DNA of 34,265 bases from an uncultured SAR116 cluster alpha proteobacterium (lineage in GTDB: Bacteria > Pseudomonadota > Alphaproteobacteria > Puniceispirillales > Marisalimonadaceae): assembly GCA_902542765.1 (NCBI GenBank), contig CACBVW010000014.1, positions 1 to 34,265 on the forward strand. The letters are read 5' to 3'. Both the position numbers and the translations under genes were made by a program. The notes beneath the pieces are model-generated. The model made no database searches, had not been told where the DNA came from, and saw nothing but the letters and a program-made list of their open reading frames with translations. Below are positions 22,229 through 30,921 of the stretch, piece after piece. Positions within the stretch are counted from its first letter, which is position 1. Each line of letters opens with the position of its first letter.

Positions 22229-23356
22229 TTACTTTGATTGCAAATTTGACCAACAAAGAGCCAACCTATCTAATTCTTCTCTAGTTATCAAGTTTTCTGA
22301 ATTTAAAATAGCATCATTTGGAGGAAAAGAAAATCGAACAGAGTTTGAAGCAAGATTATCATATCCCATTGCACTAACAACATGACTTTTAGAAACTTTA
22401 CCAGAGCTACACGCCGAGCCAGAGCTAACCGAAAAAGATTCTAAATCTAATTTCATCAATGCTAAATCGCCAGGTATTTTAGGAAGAGCCATTAAAATAG
22501 TATTTGAAACTCTATTTGATTTTTCGCCAAAAAAAATTGTTTCAGGACTTAAGACTTTTATTTTTTCTTGAAAATAGTCTCTTAGAGATTTTACTTTTAA
22601 ACAATTATTTTCAATTGCATTAATAATGCATTTAGCAGCTTCGCCAAACCCTCTTATACCAAGAATATTTTCTGTTCCTGCTCTCATCCCTTTTTCTTGC
22701 CCACCACCTATAATTTGTGGCATCAAATCTATTTTGTTGTTATAAATTAAAGCTCCTATCCCACTTGGAGCTCCAATTTTGTGACCTGAGAGTGTTAAAA
22801 AGTCCAATTCTATTTCTTCAAGATTTATTTTAATTTTACCAAGAGCTTGTGCAGCATCACAGTGGACTAAGCATCCATATTTTTTGGCAATTTCAACGAC
22901 ATCTTTAATTGGCTGTATAATACCTGTCTCATTATTTACCCACATTACAGACACCAATATTTTTTTATTATTTTTAACTAATTTTTTTATATATAATTCA
23001 AGAAAATTTAAATCCACAACACCATCTTGATTTACAGGAATAATGTGATCACTTTTAGAAGAGAACAACACTGCCGAGTGTTCTATAGAACTTACTATAA
23101 TTGTATCAAAATTACTAAATAACAGATTAATAGCTTCTGTTGCAGAACCAGTAAAAATTATATTATTCTTGTTTGTATTAATTAACTCACTAATATTTGT
23201 CTTAGCAACATCAATTATATCTTTTCCTATTCTGCCATAATAATGGATTGATGATGCGTTCAATGGACCAACATTCATACAATCTATAAGAGATTTTTTC
23301 ACTTCTTTTAAAAGTGGTACAGTTGCATTGTAGTCTAAATAAATATGTTTATTCAC
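22229..23356 (-). CDS. Cysteine desulfurase (NifS/IscS family)
   Basis: PLP enzyme that removes sulfur from cysteine as an enzyme-bound persulfide for Fe-S clusters and tRNA thiolation. YLDYNATVPL opens the protein, HCDAAQALGK (about 165-174) precedes the PLP Lys in SGHKIGAPSG (K193), and the persulfide Cys is C316 in SSGSACSSGK, in the long flexible loop of class I (NifS/IscS) enzymes. At 375 residues it is a little short versus IscS (404). It starts at a GTG (23356) with no obvious Shine-Dalgarno, 30 bp after cysE. iscU and hscBA are not adjacent, so it may serve mnmA chiefly. Symbol left open between iscS and nifS. Confidence 0.92.
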   Translation of the reverse strand: MNKHIYLDYNATVPLLKEVKKSLIDCMNVGPLNASSIHYYGRIGKDIIDVAKTNISELINTNKNNIIFTGSATEAINLLFSNFDTIIVSSIEHSAVLFSSKSDHIIPVNQDGVVDLNFLELYIKKLVKNNKKILVSVMWVNNETGIIQPIKDVVEIAKKYGCLVHCDAAQALGKIKINLEEIELDFLTLSGHKIGAPSGIGALIYNNKIDLMPQIIGGGQEKGMRAGTENILGIRGFGEAAKCIINAIENNCLKVKSLRDYFQEKIKVLSPETIFFGEKSNRVSNTILMALPKIPGDLALMKLDLESFSVSSGSACSSGKVSKSHVVSAMGYDNLASNSVRFSFPPNDAILNSENLITREELDRLALCWSNLQSK

Positions 23357-23386
23357 GATTAAAGTTTGACACCTAAAACATTAATT

Positions 23387-24079
23387 TTAAATTTTTTTCT
23401 TTATGGGTTTATTTGGTTTTTCTAAGGTCTTTATTTTTTTTTCTAAATTTTCTACTTTTTTAAGTAAATTTACTAATATTTTTTCTCTTGGATCAGTATC
23501 ATTTGCTGATATTCCATAGGCTTTAAAAGATTCCTTTTTCTTTGATCTTGCAAATTCTCTCGCAGGCACTCCTGCTACAGTCACATTAGGCGGGACATCT
23601 CTTGATACCACAGAATTAGCTCCAATTCTTGCATTATCACCTACTTTTATTGCTCCTAGAATTTGAGCACCAGAGCCAATAATTACATTATTTCCTATTG
23701 TGGGATGTCTTTTTTGATTTCTTTGCAAATCACTTTCTATTGATGGCATGATTCCACCTAAAGTAACGCCTTGATAAATAGTTACGTTTTCTCCTATTTC
23801 TGTAGTTTCACCTATCACTATACCTAAACCATGATCCATAAAAAAATTACTACCTATTTTAGCTGCCGGATGTATTTCGATACCCGTGAAAATCCTAGCA
23901 AAATGCATAATCATCCTTCCAAGAAATTTTAGATTATATCTCCAAAAAATATTTCCAATCTTATAAAAAAGCATGACATGAAATGTTGGATATAAAAATA
24001 CAACCCCTAGCCTGCTTGCAGCAGCTGGATCTCTTTCTATAATAGAGTCAATCTCGTTTATTAAATTTTTAAAAATCAT
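23387..24079 (-). CDS. cysE: Serine O-acetyltransferase CysE
   Basis: Transfers acetyl from acetyl-CoA to L-serine, the first step of cysteine synthesis. The left-handed beta-helix hexapeptide repeats are visible (IGSNFFMDHGLGIVIGETTE, then IGENVTIYQGVTLGG), and MDHGLG carries the catalytic His. At 230 residues it resembles the short EpsC-like CysE rather than the 273-residue E. coli type. The C-terminus has a basic coiled stretch (LLKKVENLEKKIKTLEKPNK). The start is the ATG at 24079, first in the minus-strand sulfur operon. An AGAATAT/ATATTCT inverted repeat lies 19 bp upstream. Confidence 0.93.
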   Translation of the reverse strand: MIFKNLINEIDSIIERDPAAASRLGVVFLYPTFHVMLFYKIGNIFWRYNLKFLGRMIMHFARIFTGIEIHPAAKIGSNFFMDHGLGIVIGETTEIGENVTIYQGVTLGGIMPSIESDLQRNQKRHPTIGNNVIIGSGAQILGAIKVGDNARIGANSVVSRDVPPNVTVAGVPAREFARSKKKESFKAYGISANDTDPREKILVNLLKKVENLEKKIKTLEKPNKPIKKKI

Positions 24080-24097
24080 AGTTCATACCATATACCT

Positions 24098-24120
24098 AGA
24101 ATATTTTTATACTATATTCT
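24098..24120. promoter_or_regulatory. Inverted repeat upstream of cysE
   Basis: AGAATAT (24098-24104) and ATATTCT (24114-24120) form 7-bp arms separated by 9 bp, in the gap between cysE and the divergent hydrolase gene. It could be an operator for the sulfur operon. It does not resemble an IscR consensus that I know, and AT richness weakens the case. Confidence 0.3.
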
Positions 24121-24290
24121 AAATAAAAGTAATTTTAATTTGAAATTAAATTTTAAAGGTCACTTGATATTGACAGATCCTAATTTAGTAATTAATGGGA
24201 AAAATACTAATTTTTATCTTAATATCTTTAGAGTTTTATACAAACTTTATTTTATGATATAGATCATTAATTAATTTCTGGAGAAAATAA

Positions 24291-24950
24291 ATGCCTGAGG
24301 TAATTCTAAATGGTCCACACGGAAGGATAGAGTGTAGATATCATTCTGGACAATCGCCTGATAGCCCAATTGCTTTGATATTACACCCTGAACCAAATAA
24401 AGGTGGAAGTATGAATAATAAAGTTTCTTATGGCATGTATCATGAGTTTAGAAATAGGGGTTTTTCAGTATTACGATTTAACTTTAGGGGTGTAGGAAGA
24501 AGTGAAGGTATATATGAAGGGGGTGAAGGTGAACTTGCTGATGCAGCTGCAGTTTTAGATTGGATACAATCGCAAAATATTCATTCTAGATACACATTCA
24601 TTGCAGGATTTTCCTTTGGTTCTTGGGTTGGAATGCAATTAATGATGAGAAGACCAGAAATTGTAGGTTTTATTGCTGTATCACCTCCTGCTGATAAATT
24701 TGATTTTTCTTTTCTAGCACCATGCCCAGCATCAGGCCTTATAATTCATGGAGAAAATAATAAAAGAGTTCCGAGTGAAGTTATACAAAGACTTGTAGAT
24801 AAAATTTCTATCCAAAAAGGTATAAAAATAGAAGTGGAGTTTATAAAAGAAGCAAATCATATGTTTTCTAACCATGATCAAGAATTATTAACTTCAATTA
24901 AAAAATACCTTAATAATGCTTTGGATCCTTCTGAATACATTGAATTTTGA
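24291..24950 (+). CDS. Alpha/beta hydrolase (serine hydrolase, YpfH/dienelactone-like)
   Basis: A 219-residue small alpha/beta hydrolase. LILHPEPNKGGSMNNKV (about 29-45) and FRGVGRSEG (about 64-72) are family landmarks, and the nucleophile elbow is GFSFGS (Ser in the middle). The catalytic His lies in KEANHMFSNHDQEL near the C-terminus, with the acid likely in the IIHGENNKRVP segment, where Asp is replaced by Glu or Asn. The start is the ATG at 24291 with GGAG upstream. It precedes tyrS by 24 bp and may be co-transcribed. No substrate can be assigned; homologues next to Fe-S genes are common but their role is unknown. Confidence 0.82.
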   Translation: MPEVILNGPHGRIECRYHSGQSPDSPIALILHPEPNKGGSMNNKVSYGMYHEFRNRGFSVLRFNFRGVGRSEGIYEGGEGELADAAAVLDWIQSQNIHSRYTFIAGFSFGSWVGMQLMMRRPEIVGFIAVSPPADKFDFSFLAPCPASGLIIHGENNKRVPSEVIQRLVDKISIQKGIKIEVEFIKEANHMFSNHDQELLTSIKKYLNNALDPSEYIEF

Positions 24951-24974
24951 TATAGATAATTACGAGTACACATA

Positions 24975-26216
24975 ATGAGAAAGATTAATAGCTCAGATTT
25001 TATTAATACTATGAATGAACGAGGTTTCATTCATCAAATTACTGACAAAGCAAATCTTCAAAAAGAAATGATCACCAAATCTACAGTAGGATATATAGGA
25101 TTTGATTGTACTGCACCATCATTGCATGTTGGATCTCTAATTCAAATAATGATGTTGCGTTGGTTCCAAAAAACAGGAAACAAACCAATAGTACTTATGG
25201 GTGGGGGCACAACGAAAGTTGGAGATCCTTCGGGTAAAGATAGTGCACGACCACTACTTTCTTCGGAAAAAATACAATTCAATAAAGAAAATATTAAAAT
25301 TATTTTTGAAAAATTTTTAAAATTTGGTGAATATGATAATGATGCTATTATGGTAGATAATGCAGATTGGCTAGAAAATTTGAATTATATATCATTTTTA
25401 AGAGATTATGGTTCATATTTTTCAGTTAACAAACTTATCAACTTAGAAAGTGTTAAACTTAGACTAGAAAGAGAACAAAATTTGTCTTTTTTAGAGTTTA
25501 ATTATTCACTTCTTCAAGCTTTTGATTTTTTACAACTTTCTAAAAATTATAATTGTAAATTACAAATGGGTGGATCTGATCAATGGGGGAATATTGTAAC
25601 AGGTATTGATTTGGTAAGAAAAGCCTCTTCAGAACAAGCATTTGGACTAACTTCTCCGCTTCTGACAACTAGTAGTGGATCAAAAATGGGCAAAACAGCT
25701 AATGGTGCTATTTGGTTAAATAATGATCAATTATCTGATTGGGATTTTTGGCAATATTGGAGGAATACCGAAGATTTGGATGTAATTAAATTCCTTAAAT
25801 TATTTACTGAACTTCCCATTTCAGAAATAGATAAATTAGGAAAATTAAAGGGTGCTGAAATTAATGAGGCTAAAATAATTTTAGCAAATGAGGTTACAAG
25901 TTTATGTAGAGGTTCAGATGCAGCAGACAAAATTTCTTCGTCTTCCGCAAAATTATTTAATAAATCCGAAACAGATGAAACTTTGCCAAGTGTCGAAGTT
26001 AGTAATAGTGAAATAAGATTCATTGAAGCCTTGAAGATTCTTAATTTCTTAAACTCAAACGGAGAGGCAAGAAGACTAATTAGAGGTAATGGAGCGAAAA
26101 TCAATGACATTGTTATAAATGACGAAAATTATATTTTGTCTAATAAAGATTTTGAAAATGGCAAAGTGAAAATTTCATATGGGAAAAAAAAACATGGTCT
26201 TCTCATTTTAAGTTAA
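24975..26216 (+). CDS. tyrS: Tyrosyl-tRNA synthetase
   Basis: Charges tRNA-Tyr. Class I signature motifs are present: the HIGH-type HVGS (51-54) in DCTAPSLHVGSL and KMGKT (237-241) in SSGSKMGKT, with GGSDQWGN (199-206) as the tyrosine-binding element. An S4-type RNA-binding domain closes the protein (ARRLIRGNGAKINDIVI). At 413 residues it is normal for bacterial TyrRS. The start is the ATG at 24975 with weak ribosome-site support. Its stop abuts the stop of the convergent AsmA-like gene (0-bp gap). Confidence 0.97.
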   Translation: MRKINSSDFINTMNERGFIHQITDKANLQKEMITKSTVGYIGFDCTAPSLHVGSLIQIMMLRWFQKTGNKPIVLMGGGTTKVGDPSGKDSARPLLSSEKIQFNKENIKIIFEKFLKFGEYDNDAIMVDNADWLENLNYISFLRDYGSYFSVNKLINLESVKLRLEREQNLSFLEFNYSLLQAFDFLQLSKNYNCKLQMGGSDQWGNIVTGIDLVRKASSEQAFGLTSPLLTTSSGSKMGKTANGAIWLNNDQLSDWDFWQYWRNTEDLDVIKFLKLFTELPISEIDKLGKLKGAEINEAKIILANEVTSLCRGSDAADKISSSSAKLFNKSETDETLPSVEVSNSEIRFIEALKILNFLNSNGEARRLIRGNGAKINDIVINDENYILSNKDFENGKVKISYGKKKHGLLILS

Positions 26217-29200
26217 TTAATCTGCAGTCTTTTTCATAAAAAAATTATTATTATCGAGCCAATCCTCAGAAAATATTTCCCTTAAAATTCCTGGAGCAAA
26301 CGACATTTTGTTCAATGTAATTTCTGGATTATTAATTGATCCTTTCATTTCAAATTGCCCTGCAAACAAACCTTCTTTTTTTAATCCCGTTAATAATTCA
26401 CCTACAGCAGGTACAACACTTAGTATTTTTGATATTAACTTAATTGGAGCAACTGAACCTCTAATATTAATTGAATTTCTATCTATGTTTAAGCTACCTT
26501 TTGCTGCTACTCCAAGTGATTCACTAGTAAGGTAAAGCTTATCAAAGTAAAAATTTTTATTTTTAACCTCTAAATTTACCTCCCCTTTATCAAAAAAAAC
26601 TCCTTCACCAATTATTATTGATCTAATTCCTGAAAAGCTTAAAACTGAAAGTGAATTAATTATTCCAGGTGCATCAATTAAACTAAAATTTTTTGATTCT
26701 ATTCGCCCTTGATAATGATCATATTTATCATTCAAAAATTTTATATTAATTTTCATTTTCCCACTTTTTATTTTTTGCGTAAAACCTAGAGCGCTTAAAA
26801 GCTTACCCCCGTTAGAGGTATCAAATATTAGACTTGGAAAGTTATTGAATTGTTTTTGGAAATTAATTTTTGTCTCTGCTCCTCCAATCAAACCTATACC
26901 TTCTAATCTAGAAATTTTACTATCTGAGTATAAATCAAATTTACCATTATCAAGTAATGCTTCACCTTCTAATAATAATTTGCCATATGCTATAGACTTA
27001 AACAAAGAATCTTTTATTTCTCCTTTCAAACTTCCAATTAAAGATATTTTGGAATTTAATTTTATTAAATCTCCAGTTAAATCAAGAACTACATCTTGAT
27101 TGAAATTAGTTTTACTTTTTAAATTTTTATTAAGACTGGATAAATCAATTTTTTTGCCAGATGCTCGTATTTTTAAATTATTACCATTTTTCAATATGAT
27201 CATTCTATCTATATTTACGTCGGATGTTACTAAATTTTTGAATAAAAATTTATTTATATTTTTCTTATTAAACTGAACCAAACCTATTTTATAAGTTTTA
27301 CTCTCAACGTTTAAATTTGTGTTTTTTAAAAAAGCAATTTTACCTTTAATCATTGATATTTCGGTCTCAATATAAGATGTTATATTTTTCTTTTTAATTA
27401 AATCTAGATAAGGGATTCTCAGATATGAGTTTTTTAAATTAGAATTCAATTTTAAATTAAAGTTTAAATTATTAAGATTACCTCTTAGAAAAAAATCTAA
27501 ATTTATATCTCCTATTATTTCAATATCAAATTTACTTTTGATAAAATTGGATAACTCTGCGTTGTTTTTTAATTTTAAAGTACATTTTTTGACATTCATA
27601 TTATTTATAGTTGTATCACTGATAATATATTGTACTTTTTTTTCTTTGATGTGTTCTGCTTTTTCTATGTCAAGCGTATCTTTACTAAACCTAACATTAT
27701 GAAAAATATACTCTAATTCTGAGTTTTTAAAAAATTCTGCTTTGGAAATTAAAAAATCATTTTTATATAATCGACCACTTACTATTGCTTTATTAAATTT
27801 ATATTGAATGTCTTTATTAACTAAAATGAATCCGTCATTTGCATTTAGATTTACATTAATAATATTATCATCAAGTTTTTGAGGTTTAAATTTAAAATCA
27901 ACATTACCTGAAATGGTACTAAGTAATTTCTTAAAATCTTTATCATTATAGTCAAATCTAGTATTACTAAAATTTGATGTTCCAACAATTTCTTCAACAA
28001 GAAATTCTTCTAGTAAAGAAAATTTCAAATTTATTTTAAGATTTTTGAGGTTGCCTCCCCTAAAATTGTTAGAAATTTTATTCAAATTTAATTTGTAAGG
28101 GAAATGATCATGATTAAAAAATTCATTCAAATAGTTTTTAGTATCTTCAACTGAGATTTTTTGTAGTGAAAAATTTGAAGTGCCCTTTTGAGATATCAAG
28201 TCAATATCACCAGATGCAAATAAGTGGTCACCTATAATTACATTATTAAATTGTACCAAGTTTTTGTTCTTCTCCCAAGAAAACACCCCACTAAAATTAG
28301 TTTTTAAAATTTTTTCATTTTTATTATTTTCTAAAGTTAAAATAGACCTCTGAGATACAAAATTTATATTTTGTATACTAAAATTTTTTTTAGTTTTAAT
28401 ATTATAACTTCCATTTAATCCAAAATGTGAACTTGTTTTAAAAAATTTGAAATTTTCTTTTAACCAATAATCAAAAAAGAAATTTGAATTAAAATTATTT
28501 ACCTTACCACTAAAGCTATTAAAGTCTTTATTCAAATTAGATCTAAGAGAAAATAGATTGTTTTTTCCTTTGTTACAATCCATATCTAAGTATCTAGATT
28601 TATTAATGCTTTTGGATATAGTAACATTTTCACAATTTATTTCTAAATTTTCTTTTTTCTGTGAATTTCTATCATTTATTAATAAAAGATTTATCTTTCC
28701 AATTACAATTTTGTTATCTAAAATATTCTGTAAATAAGATTGAGCTTGAAATTTATTTTTGTTAATTAATGAAAAAATTTTTACTAAAGGACCAAGTAAT
28801 AATTTATCTTTTTGAATTCTTGCATTTAATGTTAAATCTCTAAATCTTATGTAACTAAATTGAAACTCGTTTTTATTTGCAAACACATTTGTTAAAAGTT
28901 TATCATAAGTTAACCCTAATTCTATTGAATCTATTTTTGACTTTCTTTTTTGTTTTAATGAATAAATATTAATATTTTTTAATTCAATTTTAGCAATATT
29001 TGGCCAATCAGGTTTCAAAATATTTAATGATTCTATATCAACATTTATGTTGTCGTCGTTTATTTTACTTGAAATGATATACTTAACCTTTTTATTTAAA
29101 AAAGTTTTTAAATTAAAAGACTCAACAATGAAATTTTGAGTTCTATCTGGGTAAATAAATAATGTCGAGATTGATCCAACTATAAAAAGACTGAATATAA

Positions 29201-29228
29201 AAAATGATGTAAAAAAAAATTTTTTCAT
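26217..29228 (-). CDS. AsmA/YhdP-like envelope protein
   Basis: A 1003-residue bitopic protein with an N-terminal membrane anchor (about 4-26) and a long periplasmic region of amphipathic beta-strands, as in the AsmA/TamB/YhdP bridge-like proteins that move phospholipid to the outer membrane. The C-terminal 250 residues match the YhdP/AsmA_2 region: SLIDAPGIINSLSVLSFSG, FFDKGEVNLEVKNKNFYFDK, GVAAKGSLNIDRNSINIRGS and LKKEGLFAGQFEMKGSINNP. The middle is poorly conserved, lysine- and asparagine-rich. The ATG at 29228 has AAGG 5 bp upstream. Divergent from the peroxiredoxin. A lipid-transport role is inference from the family. Confidence 0.82.
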   Translation of the reverse strand: MKKFFFTSFFIFSLFIVGSISTLFIYPDRTQNFIVESFNLKTFLNKKVKYIISSKINDDNINVDIESLNILKPDWPNIAKIELKNINIYSLKQKRKSKIDSIELGLTYDKLLTNVFANKNEFQFSYIRFRDLTLNARIQKDKLLLGPLVKIFSLINKNKFQAQSYLQNILDNKIVIGKINLLLINDRNSQKKENLEINCENVTISKSINKSRYLDMDCNKGKNNLFSLRSNLNKDFNSFSGKVNNFNSNFFFDYWLKENFKFFKTSSHFGLNGSYNIKTKKNFSIQNINFVSQRSILTLENNKNEKILKTNFSGVFSWEKNKNLVQFNNVIIGDHLFASGDIDLISQKGTSNFSLQKISVEDTKNYLNEFFNHDHFPYKLNLNKISNNFRGGNLKNLKINLKFSLLEEFLVEEIVGTSNFSNTRFDYNDKDFKKLLSTISGNVDFKFKPQKLDDNIINVNLNANDGFILVNKDIQYKFNKAIVSGRLYKNDFLISKAEFFKNSELEYIFHNVRFSKDTLDIEKAEHIKEKKVQYIISDTTINNMNVKKCTLKLKNNAELSNFIKSKFDIEIIGDINLDFFLRGNLNNLNFNLKLNSNLKNSYLRIPYLDLIKKKNITSYIETEISMIKGKIAFLKNTNLNVESKTYKIGLVQFNKKNINKFLFKNLVTSDVNIDRMIILKNGNNLKIRASGKKIDLSSLNKNLKSKTNFNQDVVLDLTGDLIKLNSKISLIGSLKGEIKDSLFKSIAYGKLLLEGEALLDNGKFDLYSDSKISRLEGIGLIGGAETKINFQKQFNNFPSLIFDTSNGGKLLSALGFTQKIKSGKMKINIKFLNDKYDHYQGRIESKNFSLIDAPGIINSLSVLSFSGIRSIIIGEGVFFDKGEVNLEVKNKNFYFDKLYLTSESLGVAAKGSLNIDRNSINIRGSVAPIKLISKILSVVPAVGELLTGLKKEGLFAGQFEMKGSINNPEITLNKMSFAPGILREIFSEDWLDNNNFFMKKTAD

Positions 29229-29326
29229 TTTACCTTATCTCTCATAATTAAATGATAGTTGAATAATTATTTTCGTATAATATAACTTAATTACAAAATT
29301 AATTCTAATTATAAGAAAGATAGTTC

Positions 29327-29791
29327 ATGTTAAAAATTAATGATAAAATTCCTAATTTTGAAATATTAACTGATAAGGCTGAATTTAAAGTTTCAAATCA
29401 TCTTGGAAAAAAAATAGTTGTATTCTTTTTCCCTAGAGCCGATACTTCTGGCTGCACAGCAGAATCTATTGCATTTACAAATCTTCAAAAAAAATTTGAA
29501 CTCTTAAATTGTATTGTTATTGGAATTTCAAAAGATAATATAAAAAAACAAGCTAAATTTAGAGAAAAATATAACCTAACTTGTGAGTTAGGTGCTGATT
29601 TTGAAAATAATGTTTGTGAACAGTTTGGAGTTTGGGTTGAAAAGTCCATGTATGGTAGGAAATACATGGGGATTCAAAGAGCAACTTTTTTGTGCGATGA
29701 AAAAGGTGTTATTACAAATGTTTGGGAGAAGGTAAAAGTACCTGGTCATGCTGATGAAGTGTTAGCTGCTGTTGAAAAATTGAGTATGTAA
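29327..29791 (+). CDS. bcp: Peroxiredoxin, Bcp/PrxQ type (thioredoxin-dependent thiol peroxidase)
   Basis: Reduces hydrogen peroxide and organic hydroperoxides. The thioredoxin-fold motif FFFPRADTSGCTAES (33-47) holds peroxidatic C43. The Cys five residues on, which resolves E. coli Bcp, is Ile here (C43 TAESI), so this is a 1-Cys type or uses one of the later cysteines. Conserved RATFLCDEKGVI and VPGHADEVLAA follow. At 154 residues it is normal. The start is the ATG at 29327. Its stop is 4 bp from the stop of the convergent prfB. Confidence 0.92.
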   Translation: MLKINDKIPNFEILTDKAEFKVSNHLGKKIVVFFFPRADTSGCTAESIAFTNLQKKFELLNCIVIGISKDNIKKQAKFREKYNLTCELGADFENNVCEQFGVWVEKSMYGRKYMGIQRATFLCDEKGVITNVWEKVKVPGHADEVLAAVEKLSM

Positions 29792-29795
29792 TTCT

Positions 29796-30902
29796 CTATC
29801 TTTTCATACCCACTTTTAGCGCTAGAGCAGATTCAATAAAGACATCTATATCTCCATCCAATACTGATTGAGTGTTTCCTACCTCTACATTAGTTCGAAG
29901 ATCTTTAACCATTTGATATGGATGAAGCACATAAGATCTAATTTGACTTCCCCACCCGATTTCACCCTTATCAACTTTATCTTGATTATTAGCTTCTTCT
30001 CTTTTTTTTAATTCTATTTCATATAATTTAGCTTTGAGCATTAACATTGCTTGAGCTTTATTTCGATGTTGTGACCTATCATTTTGGCATTGAACAACAG
30101 TATTAGTCGGCAAATGTGTTATTCTTATAGCTGAGTCCGTTTTATTTACATGCTGACCTCCTGCACCAGACGCTCTATATGTATCAATCCTTAGATCTTT
30201 ATCTTCTAATTCTATATCTATATCGTTATTAATTTCGGGGTAAATCCATATTGAAGCAAAACTTGTATGCCTTCTTGAAGATGAGTCAAATGGAGAAATA
30301 CGGACTAATCTGTGAACACCAGATTCTGTTTTTCCCCACCCATATGCATTGTAGCCCTCTACAAACAACGTGCAGGACTTTATGCCGGCTTCATCACCAG
30401 AGCTTTCTTCGATATAAGATACTTTAAAACCTCTCTTTTCAGACCATCTTGAATACATTCTTTGAAGCATTAGGGCCCAATCTTGAGCTTCAGTGCCTCC
30501 GGCTCCAGCATGTATTTCTATATAACAATTATTTGAATCAGCTTCACCTGATAACAAACTTTCTAGTTGGAGCTGATTACAAGTATTGACTAAACACTCT
30601 ATTTGTTCGATAGTCTCTTCAATTAAACTATTATCGTTTTCATCTTCTGCTAATTTAATTAGTTCACATAAATTTTCTTTTTCTATTTCTACACACTTAA
30701 TCTGATCAATAGTTTTTTCAAGTTTCTTCTTTTCTTTCATAATTGATTGAGCTTTTATTGTATCGTCCCAAAAATTCTGTGATACAACCAAATCATTAAA
30801 TTCCCTGACACGATTTAGAGAATTTTCCCAATTAACATGTTTCTTTAAAATATCAATTGCATGATCAATATCATTAAATTTTATTTGTATCTCTGCTTGC
30901 AT
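29796..30902 (-). CDS. prfB: Peptide chain release factor 2
   Basis: Terminates translation at UGA and UAA. The stop-codon reading tripeptide SPF is at 203-205 (VRISPFDSSSRRHTSFASIW) and the peptidyl-hydrolysis GGQ at 248-250 (GAGGQHVNKTDSAIR). At 368 residues the frame is continuous from MQAEIQIKFNDIDHAIDILK, so the programmed +1 frameshift (in-frame UGA near codon 26) seen in E. coli prfB is absent. The start is the ATG at 30902, 19 bp downstream of the PBP1a stop. The amidase-PBP1a-prfB order is common in Alphaproteobacteria. Confidence 0.97.
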   Translation of the reverse strand: MQAEIQIKFNDIDHAIDILKKHVNWENSLNRVREFNDLVVSQNFWDDTIKAQSIMKEKKKLEKTIDQIKCVEIEKENLCELIKLAEDENDNSLIEETIEQIECLVNTCNQLQLESLLSGEADSNNCYIEIHAGAGGTEAQDWALMLQRMYSRWSEKRGFKVSYIEESSGDEAGIKSCTLFVEGYNAYGWGKTESGVHRLVRISPFDSSSRRHTSFASIWIYPEINNDIDIELEDKDLRIDTYRASGAGGQHVNKTDSAIRITHLPTNTVVQCQNDRSQHRNKAQAMLMLKAKLYEIELKKREEANNQDKVDKGEIGWGSQIRSYVLHPYQMVKDLRTNVEVGNTQSVLDGDIDVFIESALALKVGMKR

Positions 30903-30921
30903 AAGTTAATTACCAAAAATT

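Noticed and set aside
25727-26110. A 127-codon minus-strand frame inside tyrS
   Set aside because: It is antisense to the well-conserved TyrRS C-terminal half and has no motif of its own.
29796-30902. Programmed +1 frameshift in prfB
   Set aside because: The frame is continuous from a normal N-terminus and there is no in-frame TGA near codon 26.
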